DNA of 64,000 bases from Methylopila sp. M107 (GTDB lineage: Bacteria; Pseudomonadota; Alphaproteobacteria; Rhizobiales; Methylopilaceae). This document shows positions 1 to 10,039 of this stretch, one piece after another. A program made the position numbers and the translations under genes. A model generated the notes under the pieces. That model did no database searches. It was not told where the DNA came from and was given only the letters and a program-made list of their open reading frames with translations. Where the stretch lies: the NCBI RefSeq assembly GCF_000384475.1, contig NZ_ARWB01000001.1, positions 3,723,039 through 3,787,038 on the forward strand. Reading direction: 5' to 3'. Each line of letters begins with the position of its first letter. Position 1 is the first letter of the stretch.

Positions 1-2307
1 GAGCGTGAGCGTCTCGCGGCGGAAGCCCGCAAGCGCGAGGAAGACGCGCGCCGCGCCCAGGAGGAAGAGGCCAAGCGCCGCGCCGCCGCTGAAGCTGCGA
101 AGCGGTTCGGCGAGGAGGCGACCGCCGCCGGCCAGGCGCACGCCGCCGCCGCCGCCGAACGCGCCGCCGCAATCGCCGCAGCGACCCCCCGCGCGCCGGA
201 GCGCGCGCCGTCCGAGCGCCCGAGTTCCCCGAGCTCGCCGAGCTCCGCGCCGCGTCGCCCCGCCGGCGCGCCGTCGCCGACCTTCCGCCGCCCGATGGCG
301 GCGCCCGAATCCGAGGAGCCGACGCGTCCCGTCCGCCGTCCCGGCGGCGGAGCCCCGGTGCGTCCCACGACGCCGGCCAAGCCCGAGCGCACCGCGCGGG
401 CCGCGGCCCCGAAGGACCGCACGCGCCTCACCATCACGACCGCGACCGGCGCGACCGGCGAGGATCGCACGCGCTCCGTCGCGTCCTACCGTCGCCGCGT
501 CCAGCGCATGTCGGGCAAGGGCCATCAGGAGCCCAAAGAGAAGCTCGCCCGTGAGGTGGTCGTGCCTGAGACCATTACGGTCCAGGAGCTCGCCAACCGC
601 ATGTCGGAGCGCGCCGTCGACGTCACCCGCCTGCTGATGAAGCAGGGCGTGATGAAGAAGATCACCGACCTGATCGACGCCGACACCGCCCAGCTGATCG
701 CCGAGGAACTCGGCCACACGGTCCGCCGCGTGGCGGAGTCCGACGTCGAGGAAGGTCTGTTCAACGCTCCTGACGACGAGGGCGCGGCGCAGACGCGTCC
801 GCCTGTCGTGACCATCATGGGCCATGTCGACCACGGCAAGACGTCGCTGCTCGACGCGATCCGGAACACCAAGGTCGTGAAGGGCGAGGCCGGCGGCATC
901 ACCCAGCACATCGGCGCCTATCAGGTGGAGTCGCCGCTCGGCGGCCTGATCACCTTCATCGACACGCCGGGCCACGCTGCCTTCACGGCGATGCGTCAGC
1001 GCGGCGCGCAGTCGACCGACATCGTGGTTCTGGTCGTCGCGGCCGATGACGGCGTCATGCCGCAGACGGCTGAGGCGATCAATCACGCCCGCGCGGCCGG
1101 CGTGCCGATCATCGTGGCGATCAACAAGATCGACAAGCCGGAAGCCAAGCCCGACAAGGTGCGCAGCGAGCTGCTGCAGTACGAGATCCAGACCGAAAGC
1201 CTCGGCGGCGAAACCATCGAAGTCGAGGTCTCGGCCAAGACGGGCGAGAATCTGGACAAGCTGCTCGAGCTCATCCAGCTGCAGGCCGAAATCCTCGACC
1301 TCAAGGCGAACCCCGATCGCACCGCCGAGGGCATCGTGGTCGAAGCCAAGCTCGATCGCGGCCGCGGCCCGGTCGCGACTGTGCTGGTCCAGCGCGGCAC
1401 CCTGCGCCAGGGCGACATCGTCGTCGCCGGCTCCGAATGGGGCCGGGTGCGCATGCTCGTGAACGACAAGGGCGCTTCCGTCGCGGAAGCCGGTCCCTCG
1501 ACTCCGGTCGAGATCCTCGGTTTCAGCGGCGCGCCGGATGCCGGCGACCGCCTCGCGGTGGTCGATAGCGAAGCCCGCGCCCGGGAAATCGCCGAGTATC
1601 GCACGCGTCAGAGGCGCGAGCAGGCGGCCGCCCGCTCCACGGTCCGCGTCAGCGGGCTCGAGGAGATGATGTCGCAGATCAAGGTGGCCGGGAAAAAGGA
1701 ATTCCCGCTCGTCATCAAGGGCGACGTGCAGGGCTCGGTCGAGGCGATCGTCCAGGCTCTTGAGAAGGTCGGCAACGACGAGGTCGGCGTGCGCGTGCTG
1801 CTGTCGGGCGCCGGCGGCGTCACCGAGAGCGACGTGATCCTGGCTGCGGCCTCGAACGCCGTCGTGCTCGGCTTCAACGTCCGCGCGCTCAAGGACGCGA
1901 CCGCCGCTGCCGCGCGGTCGGGCACCGAGATCCGCTACTACAACATCATCTATGACCTCGTGGACGACATTAAGTCGGCGATGTCCGGGATGCTGTCGCC
2001 GGAGCGGCGCGAGGAGTTCCTCGGCAACGCCGAGATTCTCGAGATCTTCGCGGTCTCGAAGGTCGGCAAGATCGCCGGCTGTCTCGTCACCGACGGCGTG
2101 GTCCAGAAGGGCGCGGGCGTCCGCCTCATCCGCGACAACGTGGTCATCCACGAGGGCAAGCTCGCGACGCTCAAGCGCTTCAAGGAAGACGCGGCCGAAA
2201 TCCGCGCCGGCACCGAATGCGGCATGTCGTTCGAGAACTACCAGGACATGCGCGCCGGCGACGTCATCGAGTGCTACCGCGTGACGGAAGTGAAGCGCAC
2301 GCTGTAA
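1..2307 (+). CDS. infB: Translation initiation factor IF-2 (5' end outside window)
   Basis: GTPase that brings initiator tRNA to the 30S subunit. The frame is open from base 1, so the N-terminus lies upstream; 768 residues are visible. The first ~100 residues are a charged Arg/Glu/Ala/Pro-rich linker typical of alphaproteobacterial IF-2. An IF2_N module follows ([20 protein letters not shown] region), then the G domain: G1 GHVDHGKTS (near base 820), G3 DTPGHAAF, G4 NKID and G5 SAK. Domains II, III and IV follow and end in [14 protein letters not shown]. It heads the classical infB-rbfA-truB-rpsO-pnp cluster; nusA would be expected upstream. Identification is certain; only the start is missing. 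Confidence 0.98.
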   Translation, partial: ERERLAAEARKREEDARRAQEEEAKRRAAAEAAKRFGEEATAAGQAHAAAAAERAAAIAAATPRAPERAPSERPSSPSSPSSAPRRPAGAPSPTFRRPMAAPESEEPTRPVRRPGGGAPVRPTTPAKPERTARAAAPKDRTRLTITTATGATGEDRTRSVASYRRRVQRMSGKGHQEPKEKLAREVVVPETITVQELANRMSERAVDVTRLLMKQGVMKKITDLIDADTAQLIAEELGHTVRRVAESDVEEGLFNAPDDEGAAQTRPPVVTIMGHVDHGKTSLLDAIRNTKVVKGEAGGITQHIGAYQVESPLGGLITFIDTPGHAAFTAMRQRGAQSTDIVVLVVAADDGVMPQTAEAINHARAAGVPIIVAINKIDKPEAKPDKVRSELLQYEIQTESLGGETIEVEVSAKTGENLDKLLELIQLQAEILDLKANPDRTAEGIVVEAKLDRGRGPVATVLVQRGTLRQGDIVVAGSEWGRVRMLVNDKGASVAEAGPSTPVEILGFSGAPDAGDRLAVVDSEARAREIAEYRTRQRREQAAARSTVRVSGLEEMMSQIKVAGKKEFPLVIKGDVQGSVEAIVQALEKVGNDEVGVRVLLSGAGGVTESDVILAAASNAVVLGFNVRALKDATAAAARSGTEIRYYNIIYDLVDDIKSAMSGMLSPERREEFLGNAEILEIFAVSKVGKIAGCLVTDGVVQKGAGVRLIRDNVVIHEGKLATLKRFKEDAAEIRAGTECGMSFENYQDMRAGDVIECYRVTEVKRTL

Positions 2308-2337
2308 GGCGCGCTCCGCTCCGACCACCAAGCGCGC

Positions 2338-2430
2338 CGTCATCCCCCGGCTTGTCCGGGGGATCCAGGCCAGACGCCAAAGCGCCGCGCGGCGGAACGC
2401 TGGATGCCTCGGACAAGCCGGGGCATGACG
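2338..2430. repeat. Dispersed inverted repeat, family A (subtype 1)
   Basis: A two-armed palindrome between infB and rbfA. The left arm carries CCCCCGGCTTGTCCGGGGG and the right arm CCTCGGACAAGCCGGGG; the whole is flanked by CGTCAT and ATGACG. The copy at 39881-39973 matches its reverse complement, including the inner GGATCCAG / CTGGAT borders. It lies within a gene cluster that is otherwise co-directional. Confidence 0.85.
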
Positions 2431-2530
2431 AGGCGTTTCGGTTTTTAAACTCACCGCTCGGGCCCGGTCCGATCCCGGTCCCGACGGCGCTCTCCCTTGA
2501 GGGCGCCGCGAGGCGTAGAAGGAAGAAGAG

Positions 2531-2944
2531 ATGTCTCGTCATCAGGGCTCCAAGGCCCCGTCGCAACGCATGCTGCGCGTGGGCGAACTCGTGCGCCATG
2601 CGCTCGCCGACGTCCTACAGCGCGGCGAGGTGATGGACCCGGTGCTGGAGACCCATGTCGTCACCGTGCCGGAGGTCCGCATGACGCCGGACCTGAAGCT
2701 CGCCACCGCCTTCGTCATGCCGCTCGGCGGCAAGGACGAGGCGAAGGTGCTGAAGGCGCTCGACGACAACCGCAAGCAGATCCGAATGCTGGTGGTGAAG
2801 CGCCTCGCGCTGAAATCCGCGCCGGACCTCAGGTTCCGCATCGACGACTCGTTCGACCGGGGCGACCACATCGACAAGCTGCTGCGCTCGCCGGAAGTGG
2901 CGCGGGATCTGGTGGCGGACGAAGAAGACGAGGACGGGCGATGA
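2531..2944 (+). CDS. rbfA: Ribosome-binding factor A
   Basis: Small KH-like protein that binds the 30S subunit during 16S rRNA maturation and cold adaptation. The 137 residues match the family length and begin with the conserved pattern [19 protein letters not shown], followed by [19 protein letters not shown] and an acidic C-terminal tail typical of alphaproteobacteria. A good Shine-Dalgarno (GAAGGAAGAAG) lies just upstream of the ATG. It sits between infB and truB as in most bacteria. The 223-base infB-rbfA gap holds a dispersed inverted repeat, so transcription may be partly separated from infB. Confidence 0.97.
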   Translation: MSRHQGSKAPSQRMLRVGELVRHALADVLQRGEVMDPVLETHVVTVPEVRMTPDLKLATAFVMPLGGKDEAKVLKALDDNRKQIRMLVVKRLALKSAPDLRFRIDDSFDRGDHIDKLLRSPEVARDLVADEEDEDGR

Positions 2945-2956
2945 GTACGGTTCTTC

Positions 2957-3108
2957 CCTTCTCCCCTTGTGGGAGAAGGTGGCCGGAGCGAAGCGGAGGT
3001 CGGATGAGGGGTCCGCTTCAGGATGAAGCGTCTCGCTCGACGCTCGCTGCCGCGCTCAATCCTGAAGCGGACCCCTCACCCTTACCCTCTCCCACAAGGG
3101 GAGAGGGG
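2957..3108. repeat. Dispersed inverted repeat, family B
   Basis: A long inverted repeat between rbfA and truB. The left arm reads CTTCTCCCCTTGTGGGAGAA and then GAGGGGTCCGCTTCAGGAT; the right arm reads ATCCTGAAGCGGACCCCTC and CTCTCCCACAAGGGGAGAGG. The hallmark CCCTCACCC...GGGGAGAGGG recurs near 37333 and 47456-47581. The outer and inner arms could fold into one ~150-base stem in the rbfA-truB transcript. Confidence 0.85.
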
Positions 3109-3142
3109 GGCGGCGACGTTGCGCTTGTATCGGAGACCGCCC

Positions 3143-4072
3143 ATGTCGCGTCGTAAGAAGGGCCTCGACATCTCCGGCTGGCTCGTCCTCGACAAGCCGG
3201 TCGGGGTCACCTCCACTCACGCCGTTTCCAAGGCGCGCTGGCTCTATCAGGCCAAGAAAGCCGGACACGCCGGCACGCTCGATCCGCTCGCGTCCGGCAT
3301 TCTGCCGATCGCATTCGGCGAGGCGACCAAGACCGTGCCGTTCGTGATGGACGGCCAGAAGACGTATCGCTTCGAGGTGCTCTGGGGCGTCGAAACGGAT
3401 TCGGACGACGCGGAAGGCTCCCCGGTCGCAACCTCCGAGCATCGCCCCTCGCGCGAAGCGATCCTCGACGTGCTGCCGGCGTTCCGGGGCTCAGTCACGC
3501 AGATTCCCCCAAAATTCTCGGCGCTCAAGGTCGACGGGCAGCGCGCCTACGATCTCGCGCGCGATGGCGAAGAGTTCGATCTCGAGCCGCGCATCGTCGA
3601 GGTCGAGCGCATGGAGCTCGTCGACATGCCTTCGCCCGACCGCGCGGTGTTCGAGACGGACTGCGGCAAGGGGACCTACGTCCGCGCCATCGCGCGCGAC
3701 ATGGGCCGGGCGCTCGGCACGCGCGGCCATATCGTGGCGCTTCGGCGGACCGCTGTCGGCGGCTTCTCGGAAGAGAACGCGATTTCACTGGACGAACTGG
3801 AACGTTTCGGACAGGGTGCCGCCCGCGAGGAGACCCTCGCAAAATGCCTCCTTCCTGTTGAGACGGCGCTGGACGACATCCCGGCGCTCGCCGTCAGTGG
3901 GGCGGAGGCGGCCCGGCTTCTCAATGGACAGCCGGTGCTGCTGCGCGGACGGGACGCCCCGACACATCGGGGTCCGGTCTCCGTGACGACGGACGGAGCG
4001 CTCATCGCGCTCGGCGAGATCGATCGCGGCGAACTTCATCCCCGACGCATCTTCCACCTCGACAGGCCTTAA
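3143..4072 (+). CDS. truB: tRNA pseudouridine(55) synthase
   Basis: Makes pseudouridine-55 in the T-loop of tRNAs. At 309 residues it has the family length. It starts with the basic [20 protein letters not shown] typical of rhizobial TruB, followed by the catalytic motif [15 protein letters not shown], whose Asp is the nucleophile. The KxTYxF, RAYDLAR and [12 protein letters not shown] motifs and a C-terminal PUA-like segment follow. The ATG at 3143 is chosen because homology begins there; the frame extends further upstream only through the family B repeat. Cluster position between rbfA and rpsO supports the call. Confidence 0.97.
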   Translation: MSRRKKGLDISGWLVLDKPVGVTSTHAVSKARWLYQAKKAGHAGTLDPLASGILPIAFGEATKTVPFVMDGQKTYRFEVLWGVETDSDDAEGSPVATSEHRPSREAILDVLPAFRGSVTQIPPKFSALKVDGQRAYDLARDGEEFDLEPRIVEVERMELVDMPSPDRAVFETDCGKGTYVRAIARDMGRALGTRGHIVALRRTAVGGFSEENAISLDELERFGQGAAREETLAKCLLPVETALDDIPALAVSGAEAARLLNGQPVLLRGRDAPTHRGPVSVTTDGALIALGEIDRGELHPRRIFHLDRP

Positions 4073-4113
4073 GCCTGGATCGAGACCGAAACACCGATCG
4101 AACGAGAGAGACG

Positions 4114-4383
4114 ATGTCGATCACGCCGGAACGCAAGAAAGAACTCGTGAGCCAGTACGCCGTCAAAGAAGGCGACACCGGCTCCCCCGAAGTGCAGGTC
4201 GCCATCCTGACCGAGCGCATCACCAACCTGACCCAGCATTTCAAGGGCCACGCGAAGGATAACCATTCGCGCCGTGGCCTGCTCAAGCTGGTCAGCTCGC
4301 GCCGTTCGCTGCTCGATTATGTGAAGAGCAAGGATCAGGCGCGCTACCAGACCCTGATCGAGCGTCTCGGCATCCGCCGCTGA
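4114..4383 (+). CDS. rpsO: 30S ribosomal protein S15
   Basis: Primary 16S rRNA-binding protein of the small-subunit platform. The 89 residues are the standard length and show the family signature: [47 protein letters not shown] and the RRSLLDYVK / [13 protein letters not shown] end. An AGAGAGACG stretch precedes the ATG. It lies 41 bases after truB and is followed by the 395-base pnp leader, the usual rpsO-pnp arrangement. Confidence 0.99.
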   Translation: MSITPERKKELVSQYAVKEGDTGSPEVQVAILTERITNLTQHFKGHAKDNHSRRGLLKLVSSRRSLLDYVKSKDQARYQTLIERLGIRR

Positions 4384-4453
4384 CGTTTTGAAGGATTGGC
4401 GGCGGCCGCCGATCGGCCGTCGTATTCACGATCGCGAAACGTGAACCGCAGTC

Positions 4454-4545
4454 GCTCCGGGCTCGTCTCGGAGCCCATTTCCGCCGATCTCGCCAACTAT
4501 GGCTGGCCGCGAGGAAATGGATTCCGGGACGAGCCCGGAATGACG
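4454..4545. repeat. Dispersed inverted repeat, family A (diverged copy)
   Basis: The right arm ATTCCGGGACGAGCCCGGAA plus TGACG is intact and the left arm GGGCTCGTCTCGGAGCCC is worn. Inner borders CCATTTCC and GGAAATGG pair with each other. The architecture matches the other family A elements but the sequence is more diverged. Confidence 0.6.
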
Positions 4546-4741
4546 TCGCGTTTCGTGCGCAAGACCGACAAGGACGTCGGCGCAATGGGGCGCCGGCGCC
4601 GCGAATATAAAAAGGGACCCGGGACGCCATCGGGCCCGTACGTCATGGGGCAGGATCGCAGGGCGCTGTTCGGACCAAGGGTCCGAAACTGCAGCAACGC
4701 CGCGCCGTCTTGCCCGTGACGAGCTTCAAAAGCCCGACGGC

Positions 4742-4768
4742 GTCCTTGAGGTTTCAGACCGCAAGGAC
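4742..4768 (+). promoter_or_regulatory. Leader hairpin covering the pnp Shine-Dalgarno
   Basis: GTCCTTG (4742-4748) is perfectly complementary to CAAGGAC (4762-4768), with a 13-base loop. The 3' strand contains AAGGA, the only good ribosome binding site, ending 11 bases before the pnp ATG at 4779. When folded, the hairpin would block translation. Autoregulation through this element is inference from the pairing and from known PNPase autocontrol in other bacteria. Confidence 0.55.
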
Positions 4769-4778
4769 AAAAGACTCA

Positions 4779-6986
4779 ATGTTTGAAATTCATCGCGAAA
4801 AGATCGAATGGGCCGGCCGCACGCTGACCTTCGAGACCGGCCATGTCGCCCGTCAGGCCGACGGCGCCGTGCTGGTCACCTATGGCGACACCACCGTGCT
4901 CGCGACCGCCGTCTCGGCGCGTTCGGCGAAGCCCGGCATCGACTTCTTCCCGCTCACGGTGAACTACACCGAGAAGTACTACGCCGCCGGCCGCATTCCG
5001 GGCGGCTACTTCAAGCGCGAGCGCGGTCCGACCGAGAAGGACACGCTGACCTCGCGCCTGATCGACCGTCCGATCCGTCCGCTGTTCGCCGACGGCTACA
5101 AGAACGAGACCCAGGTCGTCGTCACCGTCCTCTCCTATGACCTCGAGAACGATCCCGACATCGTCGGCCTGATCGGCGCCTCCGCGGCGCTCACGCTTTC
5201 GGGCGTGCCCTTCATGGGCCCGATCGGCGGCGCGCGCGTCGGCTATATCGACGGCGAATACGTGCTGAACCCGGTCGCCGACCGCATGCCGAACTCCGAC
5301 CTCGACCTCGTGGTCGCCGGCACGCAGGACGCGGTGCTGATGGTGGAGTCGGAAGCCAAGGAGCTCTCCGAGGACGTCATGCTCGGGGCAGTGATGTTCG
5401 GCCATGCCGGCTTCCAGCCGGTGATCGACGCCATCATCCGCCTCGCCGAAAAGGCCGCCAAGGAGCCGCGCGACCACAAGGTCGACGATAGCTCAGAACT
5501 TGAGAACAAGCTGAAGGCGCTGGTCGAGGACGACCTCCGCGCCGCCTACAAGATCAAGGCCAAGGCCGACCGCCAGAACGCGGTCTCCGACGCCAAGAAG
5601 AAGGCGCTCGCTGAGTTCTCGGCGGAAGGCGACGAGAACGCCGTCAACCCGATCAAGCTCGGCGGCGTGTTCAAGGAGCTCGAGGCCAAGATCGTCCGTT
5701 GGGGCATTCTCGACGACAAGATCCGCATTGACGGCCGCGATCTCTCGACCGTCCGTCCGATCCTGCCCGAGGTCGGCGTCCTGCCGCGCACCCACGGCTC
5801 GGCGATCTTCACCCGCGGCGAGACCCAGGCGATCGTGGTCGCCACTCTCGGCACCGGCGAGGACGAGCAGTTCATCGACTCGCTCGGCGGCACCTACAAG
5901 GAGCGCTTCCTGCTCCACTACAACTTCCCGCCTTACTCGGTCGGCGAGACCGGCCGCATGGGCGCGCCCGGCCGTCGTGAAGTCGGCCACGGCAAGCTCG
6001 CCTGGCGGGCGATCCACCCGATGCTGCCGAAGGCGGACGAGTTCCCCTACACGATCCGCATCGTCTCGGAGATCACCGAGTCGAACGGCTCCTCCTCGAT
6101 GGCGTCGGTCTGCGGCGCCTCGCTCTCGGCGATGGACGCGGGCGTTCCGCTGAAGCGTCCGGTGGCGGGCATCGCCATGGGCCTCATCCTCGAGGGTGAG
6201 AAGTTCGCGGTTCTGTCCGACATCCTCGGCGACGAGGACCACCTCGGCGACATGGACTTCAAGGTGGCCGGCACCGAAGAGGGCGTCACCGCTCTCCAGA
6301 TGGACATCAAGATCGCCGGCATCACCGAGGAGATCATGAAGGTCGCCCTCGCGCAGGCGAAGGACGGCCGCATCCACATCCTCGGCGAGATGGCGAAGGC
6401 CATCACGGCCGGCCGTTCGGAACTCGGCGAGTACGCGCCGCGCATCGAGGTCATCAAGATCCCGACCGACAAGATCCGTGAGGTGATCGGCACCGGCGGC
6501 AAGGTGATCCGCGAGATCGTGGAGAAGACCGGCGCCAAGGTGAACGTCGAGGATGACGGCACCGTCAAGGTCGCCTCCAGCGACAGCAAGGCGATCACCG
6601 CCGCGCTGAACTGGATCAAGTCGATCGCCTCCGACCCGGAAGTCGGCGTGATCTATGACGGCACGGTCGTGAAGGTCGTCGAGTTCGGCGCCTTCGTGAA
6701 CTTCTTCGGCGCCAAGGACGGCCTCGTCCACGTCTCCCAGATCGCGCAGAACCGGGTCGAGAAGGTCTCGGACGTGCTGAAGGAAGGCGACAAGGTCAAG
6801 GTCAAGCTGCTCGGCTTCGACGACCGCGGCAAGACCAAGCTCTCCATGAAGGTCGTCGACCAGACCACCGGCGAAGACCTGACGCCGGAAGGCGCCGCGG
6901 CCGAGGACATCGACGACGGCGGCCGCTCCGGCGGCGGTCGTCGCGACCGCGGCCCGCGCCGTCGTCGCGAAGAAGCGGCCGAGTGA
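4779..6986 (+). CDS. pnp: Polyribonucleotide nucleotidyltransferase (PNPase)
   Basis: Phosphorolytic 3'-5' exoribonuclease of the RNA degradosome, 735 residues. Two RNase PH domains are visible (the first from [20 protein letters not shown], the second from [14 protein letters not shown] with [13 protein letters not shown]), then a KH domain ([17 protein letters not shown]), an S1 domain ([20 protein letters not shown]) and a charged Gly/Arg tail. The ATG at 4779 is chosen because alphaproteobacterial PNPases begin MF[DE]IHRE and because it follows AAGGAC; a further 23 in-frame codons upstream belong to the leader. A terminator hairpin follows the stop codon. Confidence 0.98.
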   Translation: MFEIHREKIEWAGRTLTFETGHVARQADGAVLVTYGDTTVLATAVSARSAKPGIDFFPLTVNYTEKYYAAGRIPGGYFKRERGPTEKDTLTSRLIDRPIRPLFADGYKNETQVVVTVLSYDLENDPDIVGLIGASAALTLSGVPFMGPIGGARVGYIDGEYVLNPVADRMPNSDLDLVVAGTQDAVLMVESEAKELSEDVMLGAVMFGHAGFQPVIDAIIRLAEKAAKEPRDHKVDDSSELENKLKALVEDDLRAAYKIKAKADRQNAVSDAKKKALAEFSAEGDENAVNPIKLGGVFKELEAKIVRWGILDDKIRIDGRDLSTVRPILPEVGVLPRTHGSAIFTRGETQAIVVATLGTGEDEQFIDSLGGTYKERFLLHYNFPPYSVGETGRMGAPGRREVGHGKLAWRAIHPMLPKADEFPYTIRIVSEITESNGSSSMASVCGASLSAMDAGVPLKRPVAGIAMGLILEGEKFAVLSDILGDEDHLGDMDFKVAGTEEGVTALQMDIKIAGITEEIMKVALAQAKDGRIHILGEMAKAITAGRSELGEYAPRIEVIKIPTDKIREVIGTGGKVIREIVEKTGAKVNVEDDGTVKVASSDSKAITAALNWIKSIASDPEVGVIYDGTVVKVVEFGAFVNFFGAKDGLVHVSQIAQNRVEKVSDVLKEGDKVKVKLLGFDDRGKTKLSMKVVDQTTGEDLTPEGAAAEDIDDGGRSGGGRRDRGPRRRREEAAE

Positions 6987-7016
6987 GCCTCGGCTCTCTG
7001 GTTCGCTGCGAACTGG

Positions 7017-7044
7017 AAAAGCGCCCTTCGGGGCGCTTTTTCTT
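7017..7044 (+). terminator. Rho-independent terminator after pnp
   Basis: GCGCCC-TTCG-GGGCGC hairpin with a stable UUCG loop, preceded by AAAA and followed by TTTTTCTTT. It ends the infB-to-pnp cluster. Confidence 0.92.
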
Positions 7045-7224
7045 TGCCCGCCCCTGAAATCTTTCAGCTCGCGCCAGACCGCAGTCGCCGAGCGGTTGAT
7101 TGCGCGACCAGAGCCAAGCGACGAACGGTAAGCCCTGCACAGAACAACTGGAAATTGCGGACGAGTTGTTAATCGGAAGCTCACTGCTCTCAGGCCTACT
7201 CCACACCGGAAGCGGACCCGAAAG

Positions 7225-8355
7225 ATGGAGAGCGACCTGAACGAGGGGGCGGCGAGCGGGTCCGGAATGTCCTACGCGGAGCCGCTGATCGAGCGGCTGA
7301 CGCGCCCGCTCGATCGTGCGAACGAGGACATCAGGGGCGAGCTTGTCGCGCTTCTGCTCGGCCGCCCGGAACTGATCTGGTTCGGCGCGGCCTGCCTGGC
7401 GTCGCTTGCTCTCGCCTATACGGCGCTCGTGAGCGGCGCGACAGGCATGGCGCTCTGTGTCGCGTGCGCTGCGGCGATCGCTTTCCGCACCCTCACTCTG
7501 CGCAAGCGGGCGTCGGGCGACGACGCCGTCACGCCGTTCCTGATTTCCGGCCTTGTCTACGCCGGCGTCATCGGCATGGTGGGGTTCGCGTGCGCGGCGA
7601 GCCGCGAGCCGCCGGTGGTGCTGCTGGGCGGTCTGGTCCTGACGGGCATCGGCTTCGGGGTCGCTTTCGCCAACGCGGGCGCGCCGCTGTTCGCGCGGCT
7701 CCAGATCGTGCTGATCAGCGCGCCCTATATCGTCGCGACCGCGCTTTCGGACGACAGGACGATGCTCGTCGTGGCCTTTCAGGCGCCCCTTTGGATCGCC
7801 GGCATCTTCGCGATCGTTCGCAGCACGCATGACCTTTCGGCCCGGCTGATCCGGGCGCAGAAGCGCAGTTCCTACCTCGCCTTCCACGACGTCCTCACCG
7901 GGCTCGGCAATCGGGCCCGGTTGCTCGAGGCGCTGCGGGCGATGCGCTCGTCGAAGGCGCCCGGCGCCTATCTGCTCTATCTCGACCTCGACGGCTTCAA
8001 GCGGGTGAACGACACGTTCGGCCATATGGCGGGCGACGAACTGCTGCGGCTCATGGCTCTTCGGATAAAATCCGCGCTACGGCCGGACGACATCGTGAGC
8101 CGAATCGGCGGCGACGAATTCGTGGTGATCCTTCAGGATCTCGACCTCGACGGCGTCGAGCGGGTCGCCTTCCGTCTGATCGAAGCCGCGCGCGCGCCGT
8201 TTCCGATCGGTGAGTCAAAAGCGAGCATCGGACTGAGCGTCGGCGGCGCCCCGATTGACGTCGGCGCCGATCCGGATCGAGCGATCGCGGCCGCGGACGC
8301 CATGCTCTACGCGGCGAAGAAGGCCGGCAAGGGTCAGGCCAGGCTCGCGGCATGA
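7225..8355 (+). CDS. Membrane-bound diguanylate cyclase (GGDEF)
   Basis: Predicted to make cyclic di-GMP from two GTP. The 376 residues start with a soluble stretch, then about six hydrophobic segments (residues ~50-205) forming an unnamed membrane sensor, then a GGDEF domain from ~225 (LAFHDVLTGLGNRARLLEAL). The active site GGDEF is intact at residues 295-299, and an RPDD I-site lies at 286-289, five residues before it, so product inhibition is expected. YLDLDGFKRVND supplies the metal-binding region. No EAL domain is present. It stands alone after the pnp terminator with its own intergenic region; the signal sensed is unknown. Confidence 0.93.
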   Translation: MESDLNEGAASGSGMSYAEPLIERLTRPLDRANEDIRGELVALLLGRPELIWFGAACLASLALAYTALVSGATGMALCVACAAAIAFRTLTLRKRASGDDAVTPFLISGLVYAGVIGMVGFACAASREPPVVLLGGLVLTGIGFGVAFANAGAPLFARLQIVLISAPYIVATALSDDRTMLVVAFQAPLWIAGIFAIVRSTHDLSARLIRAQKRSSYLAFHDVLTGLGNRARLLEALRAMRSSKAPGAYLLYLDLDGFKRVNDTFGHMAGDELLRLMALRIKSALRPDDIVSRIGGDEFVVILQDLDLDGVERVAFRLIEAARAPFPIGESKASIGLSVGGAPIDVGADPDRAIAAADAMLYAAKKAGKGQARLAA

Positions 8356-8504
8356 TCCGGCGTGGGTTCGAGGCCCGCCCGACTGCCGCTTTCCGGTCTT
8401 CCGCAGGCCGACCACGCCGAAGCTGACGCCAAGCTGACATGGACCGTCAGTTTTGCGACGTCTACGGGACGCTAGGGTTGCTGAACACCACCTGTGAGGC
8501 CGTC

Positions 8505-9323
8505 ATGACTATCCTGTTCCGCGCGACGCTCGCGCGCCTTGCCCTCCCGCTGCTCATATTGGCGCCCGGCGCGGCGCTGGCCGACGTCAAGGACCGCCTC
8601 TACGACTTCACCGACGCCTATTACGCCCAGAACGGCGTCGTCCCGGCGCGGATCGACGGGCGGCGGCAGGTCGGACCGCTCGCGGCCGAGACGCCGCCGA
8701 ACTTCTCCTATCAGCGACCGGTGCGCGCTCTGCTGACGCTGCCGGCCTACGACCACAGCGGCAACGAGTGGTTCTTCACCGTGCTCGGCGGCCTGAGCGA
8801 CGAGGCCTTCGCCAAGACCAGCGCCGGCGTGAATGCGCGCCGCGTCGCGGACGCCAGCCCCGAATACATCTTCCCCCGCCAGGGAACGGACCCGCTCGGC
8901 CTCGGGGGCTTCCGTCAGTCGGTCGTGCTCGACATGCGCAACGGCTACTTCTCGAACAACAGGCTCGGCCTCTGGCTCCACACCTGGGTGAATTTCACGC
9001 CGAAGGCGCTGACGACGGCCGGCGGCAAGAAGGCGCTCGCCGATCTCGCGAAGAAGAACGGCGCCGATCTCGACGGCACGCCGATCTTGAAATCCGTCGG
9101 GGACGTCGAGGACATGTTCAAGAAGGGCTATGTCACCAAGACGACCCGCCCGCTGAACGACCCGCTGCGCTATGCGATCTGTCCGGTGATCAAGGATCCG
9201 ACCGACGGCGGGATCGCGCCCGACCAGTTCCTCGCCATCACGGTGAAGCCCGACGGCAAGCCGCTCGAGCCGCAGTTCCTGCGGGAGTTCCAGGCGTTGC
9301 AGGCGGAGGCGCCGAAGAGCTGA
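8505..9323 (+). CDS. Secreted protein of unknown function
   Basis: A 272-residue protein with a clear Sec signal peptide (LARLALPLLILAPGAALA, cleavage before DVKDRLYD). The mature part contains FTDAYYAQNG, VRALLTLPAYDHSGNEWFFTV and LGLWLHTWVNFTPKAL, with two aromatic-rich blocks and one cysteine. I do not recognise a named domain. The ATG at 8505 is chosen because the signal peptide begins there. The neighbours (a GGDEF cyclase and a YCII protein) give no functional hint. A periplasmic location is inferred. Confidence 0.8.
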   Translation: MTILFRATLARLALPLLILAPGAALADVKDRLYDFTDAYYAQNGVVPARIDGRRQVGPLAAETPPNFSYQRPVRALLTLPAYDHSGNEWFFTVLGGLSDEAFAKTSAGVNARRVADASPEYIFPRQGTDPLGLGGFRQSVVLDMRNGYFSNNRLGLWLHTWVNFTPKALTTAGGKKALADLAKKNGADLDGTPILKSVGDVEDMFKKGYVTKTTRPLNDPLRYAICPVIKDPTDGGIAPDQFLAITVKPDGKPLEPQFLREFQALQAEAPKS

Positions 9324-9432
9324 ACGGAAGCGCGGCGGAAAGAAATCTTTCCGCAAGAATGTCGGACCGTCGTGATGGTCGCCGTCCTACGCTCGGAAGC
9401 CGGCCGAGGGGCGGCGACGAAGGAGACGACCG

Positions 9433-9870
9433 ATGCGCTTCATGATCATCCGCAAGGCTGACGCCGCGACCGAAGCCGAGACCGATCCCGCGCCCTCCGT
9501 CGAGCTGATGGACGCGATGGCGGCCTACAATATGGAGATGATCAAGGCCGGCGTGTTTCTCGGCGGCGACGGCCTGCAGCCGAGCCGGAAAGGCGCGCGG
9601 GTGAAGGTCTCGCGAGAGGGCGGCAAGCCGGTCGTGACCGATGGCCCGTTCACTGAAACCAAGGAGCTTATCGCCGGCTTCACCATGATCCAGGCGGCGT
9701 CGTTCGAGGAGGCGCTGGACTGGGTGAAGCGCTGGCCGCCGGAGGACGGGCCGGTCGAACTGGAGCTCAGGCAGGTCTACGAGTTCGACGATTTCCAGGC
9801 CGGCGAAAAATCCGAGATCTGGAACGAGATGGAGAAGGCGTTCGACAAACTGCCCGGACGGGGCGGTTGA
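9433..9870 (+). CDS. YCII/DGPF-domain protein
   Basis: A 145-residue member of the YCII-related DGPF family (PF03795-like), often found near ECF sigma factors; its biochemical role is not settled. The defining motif is visible as VVTDGPFTETKELIAGF, preceded by the conserved MRFMIIRKAD start and a GDGLQPSRKGARVK loop, and followed by EALDWVKRWP. A GAAGGAGAC Shine-Dalgarno lies before the ATG. No sigma factor gene is adjacent here. A dispersed inverted repeat follows the gene. Confidence 0.9.
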   Translation: MRFMIIRKADAATEAETDPAPSVELMDAMAAYNMEMIKAGVFLGGDGLQPSRKGARVKVSREGGKPVVTDGPFTETKELIAGFTMIQAASFEEALDWVKRWPPEDGPVELELRQVYEFDDFQAGEKSEIWNEMEKAFDKLPGRGG

Positions 9871-9893
9871 CGCCCGCCAATCCCAACCTCTTC

Positions 9894-9981
9894 CGTCGTC
9901 CTCCTGCTTGACCGGAGGACCCATCGTCGGCGTCGAGCGCGACGCTGAATGTGGATGGTCCGGTCTAGCCGGACCATGACG
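9894..9981. repeat. Dispersed inverted repeat, family A (subtype 2)
   Basis: Arms CCTCCTGCTTGACCGGAGGA and GGTCCGGTCTAGCCGGACC inside outer CGTCGTC / ATGACGG. The reverse complement of this copy lines up along its length, including the inner GCTCGACGCC, with the element at 37216-37304, so the two are the same repeat in opposite orientations. Confidence 0.85.
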
Positions 9982-10023
9982 GTGGTGGTTCGATCGCCAA
10001 AACATGCGCCAGTCTTCCATTGC

Positions 10024-10038
10024 GAACAAAACGTGATC
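10024..10038 (+). promoter_or_regulatory. Near-match LexA (SOS) box before the helicase gene
   Basis: GAACAAAACGTGATC differs by one base in its second half-site from the alphaproteobacterial SOS box GAAC-N7-GAAC. It lies directly before the helicase GTG start. SF1 repair helicases are common SOS targets, so the match may be functional; this is inference. Confidence 0.4.
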
Positions 10039-10039
10039 C

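Larger units (their letters stand above)
4384..4778 (+). other. rpsO-pnp intergenic region and pnp leader
   Basis: A 395-base stretch without a convincing gene. It holds a degenerate family A inverted repeat (4454-4545), a GC-rich hairpin near 4617-4640, a perfect 7-bp hairpin at 4669-4687 (TTCGGAC / GTCCGAA) and a second 7-bp hairpin at 4742-4768 that covers the pnp ribosome binding site. In enterobacteria the pnp leader hairpin is processed by RNase III and the mRNA is autoregulated by PNPase; a similar role here is inference. Confidence 0.6.

Noticed and set aside
2338-2430. Palindromes considered as CRISPR repeats
   Set aside because: Copies are dispersed over 50 kb, inverted and without regular spacers; no cas gene is present.
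5493-7184. 563-codon open frame antisense to pnp
   Set aside because: Crosses the pnp terminator and mirrors PNPase codons; no homology character.
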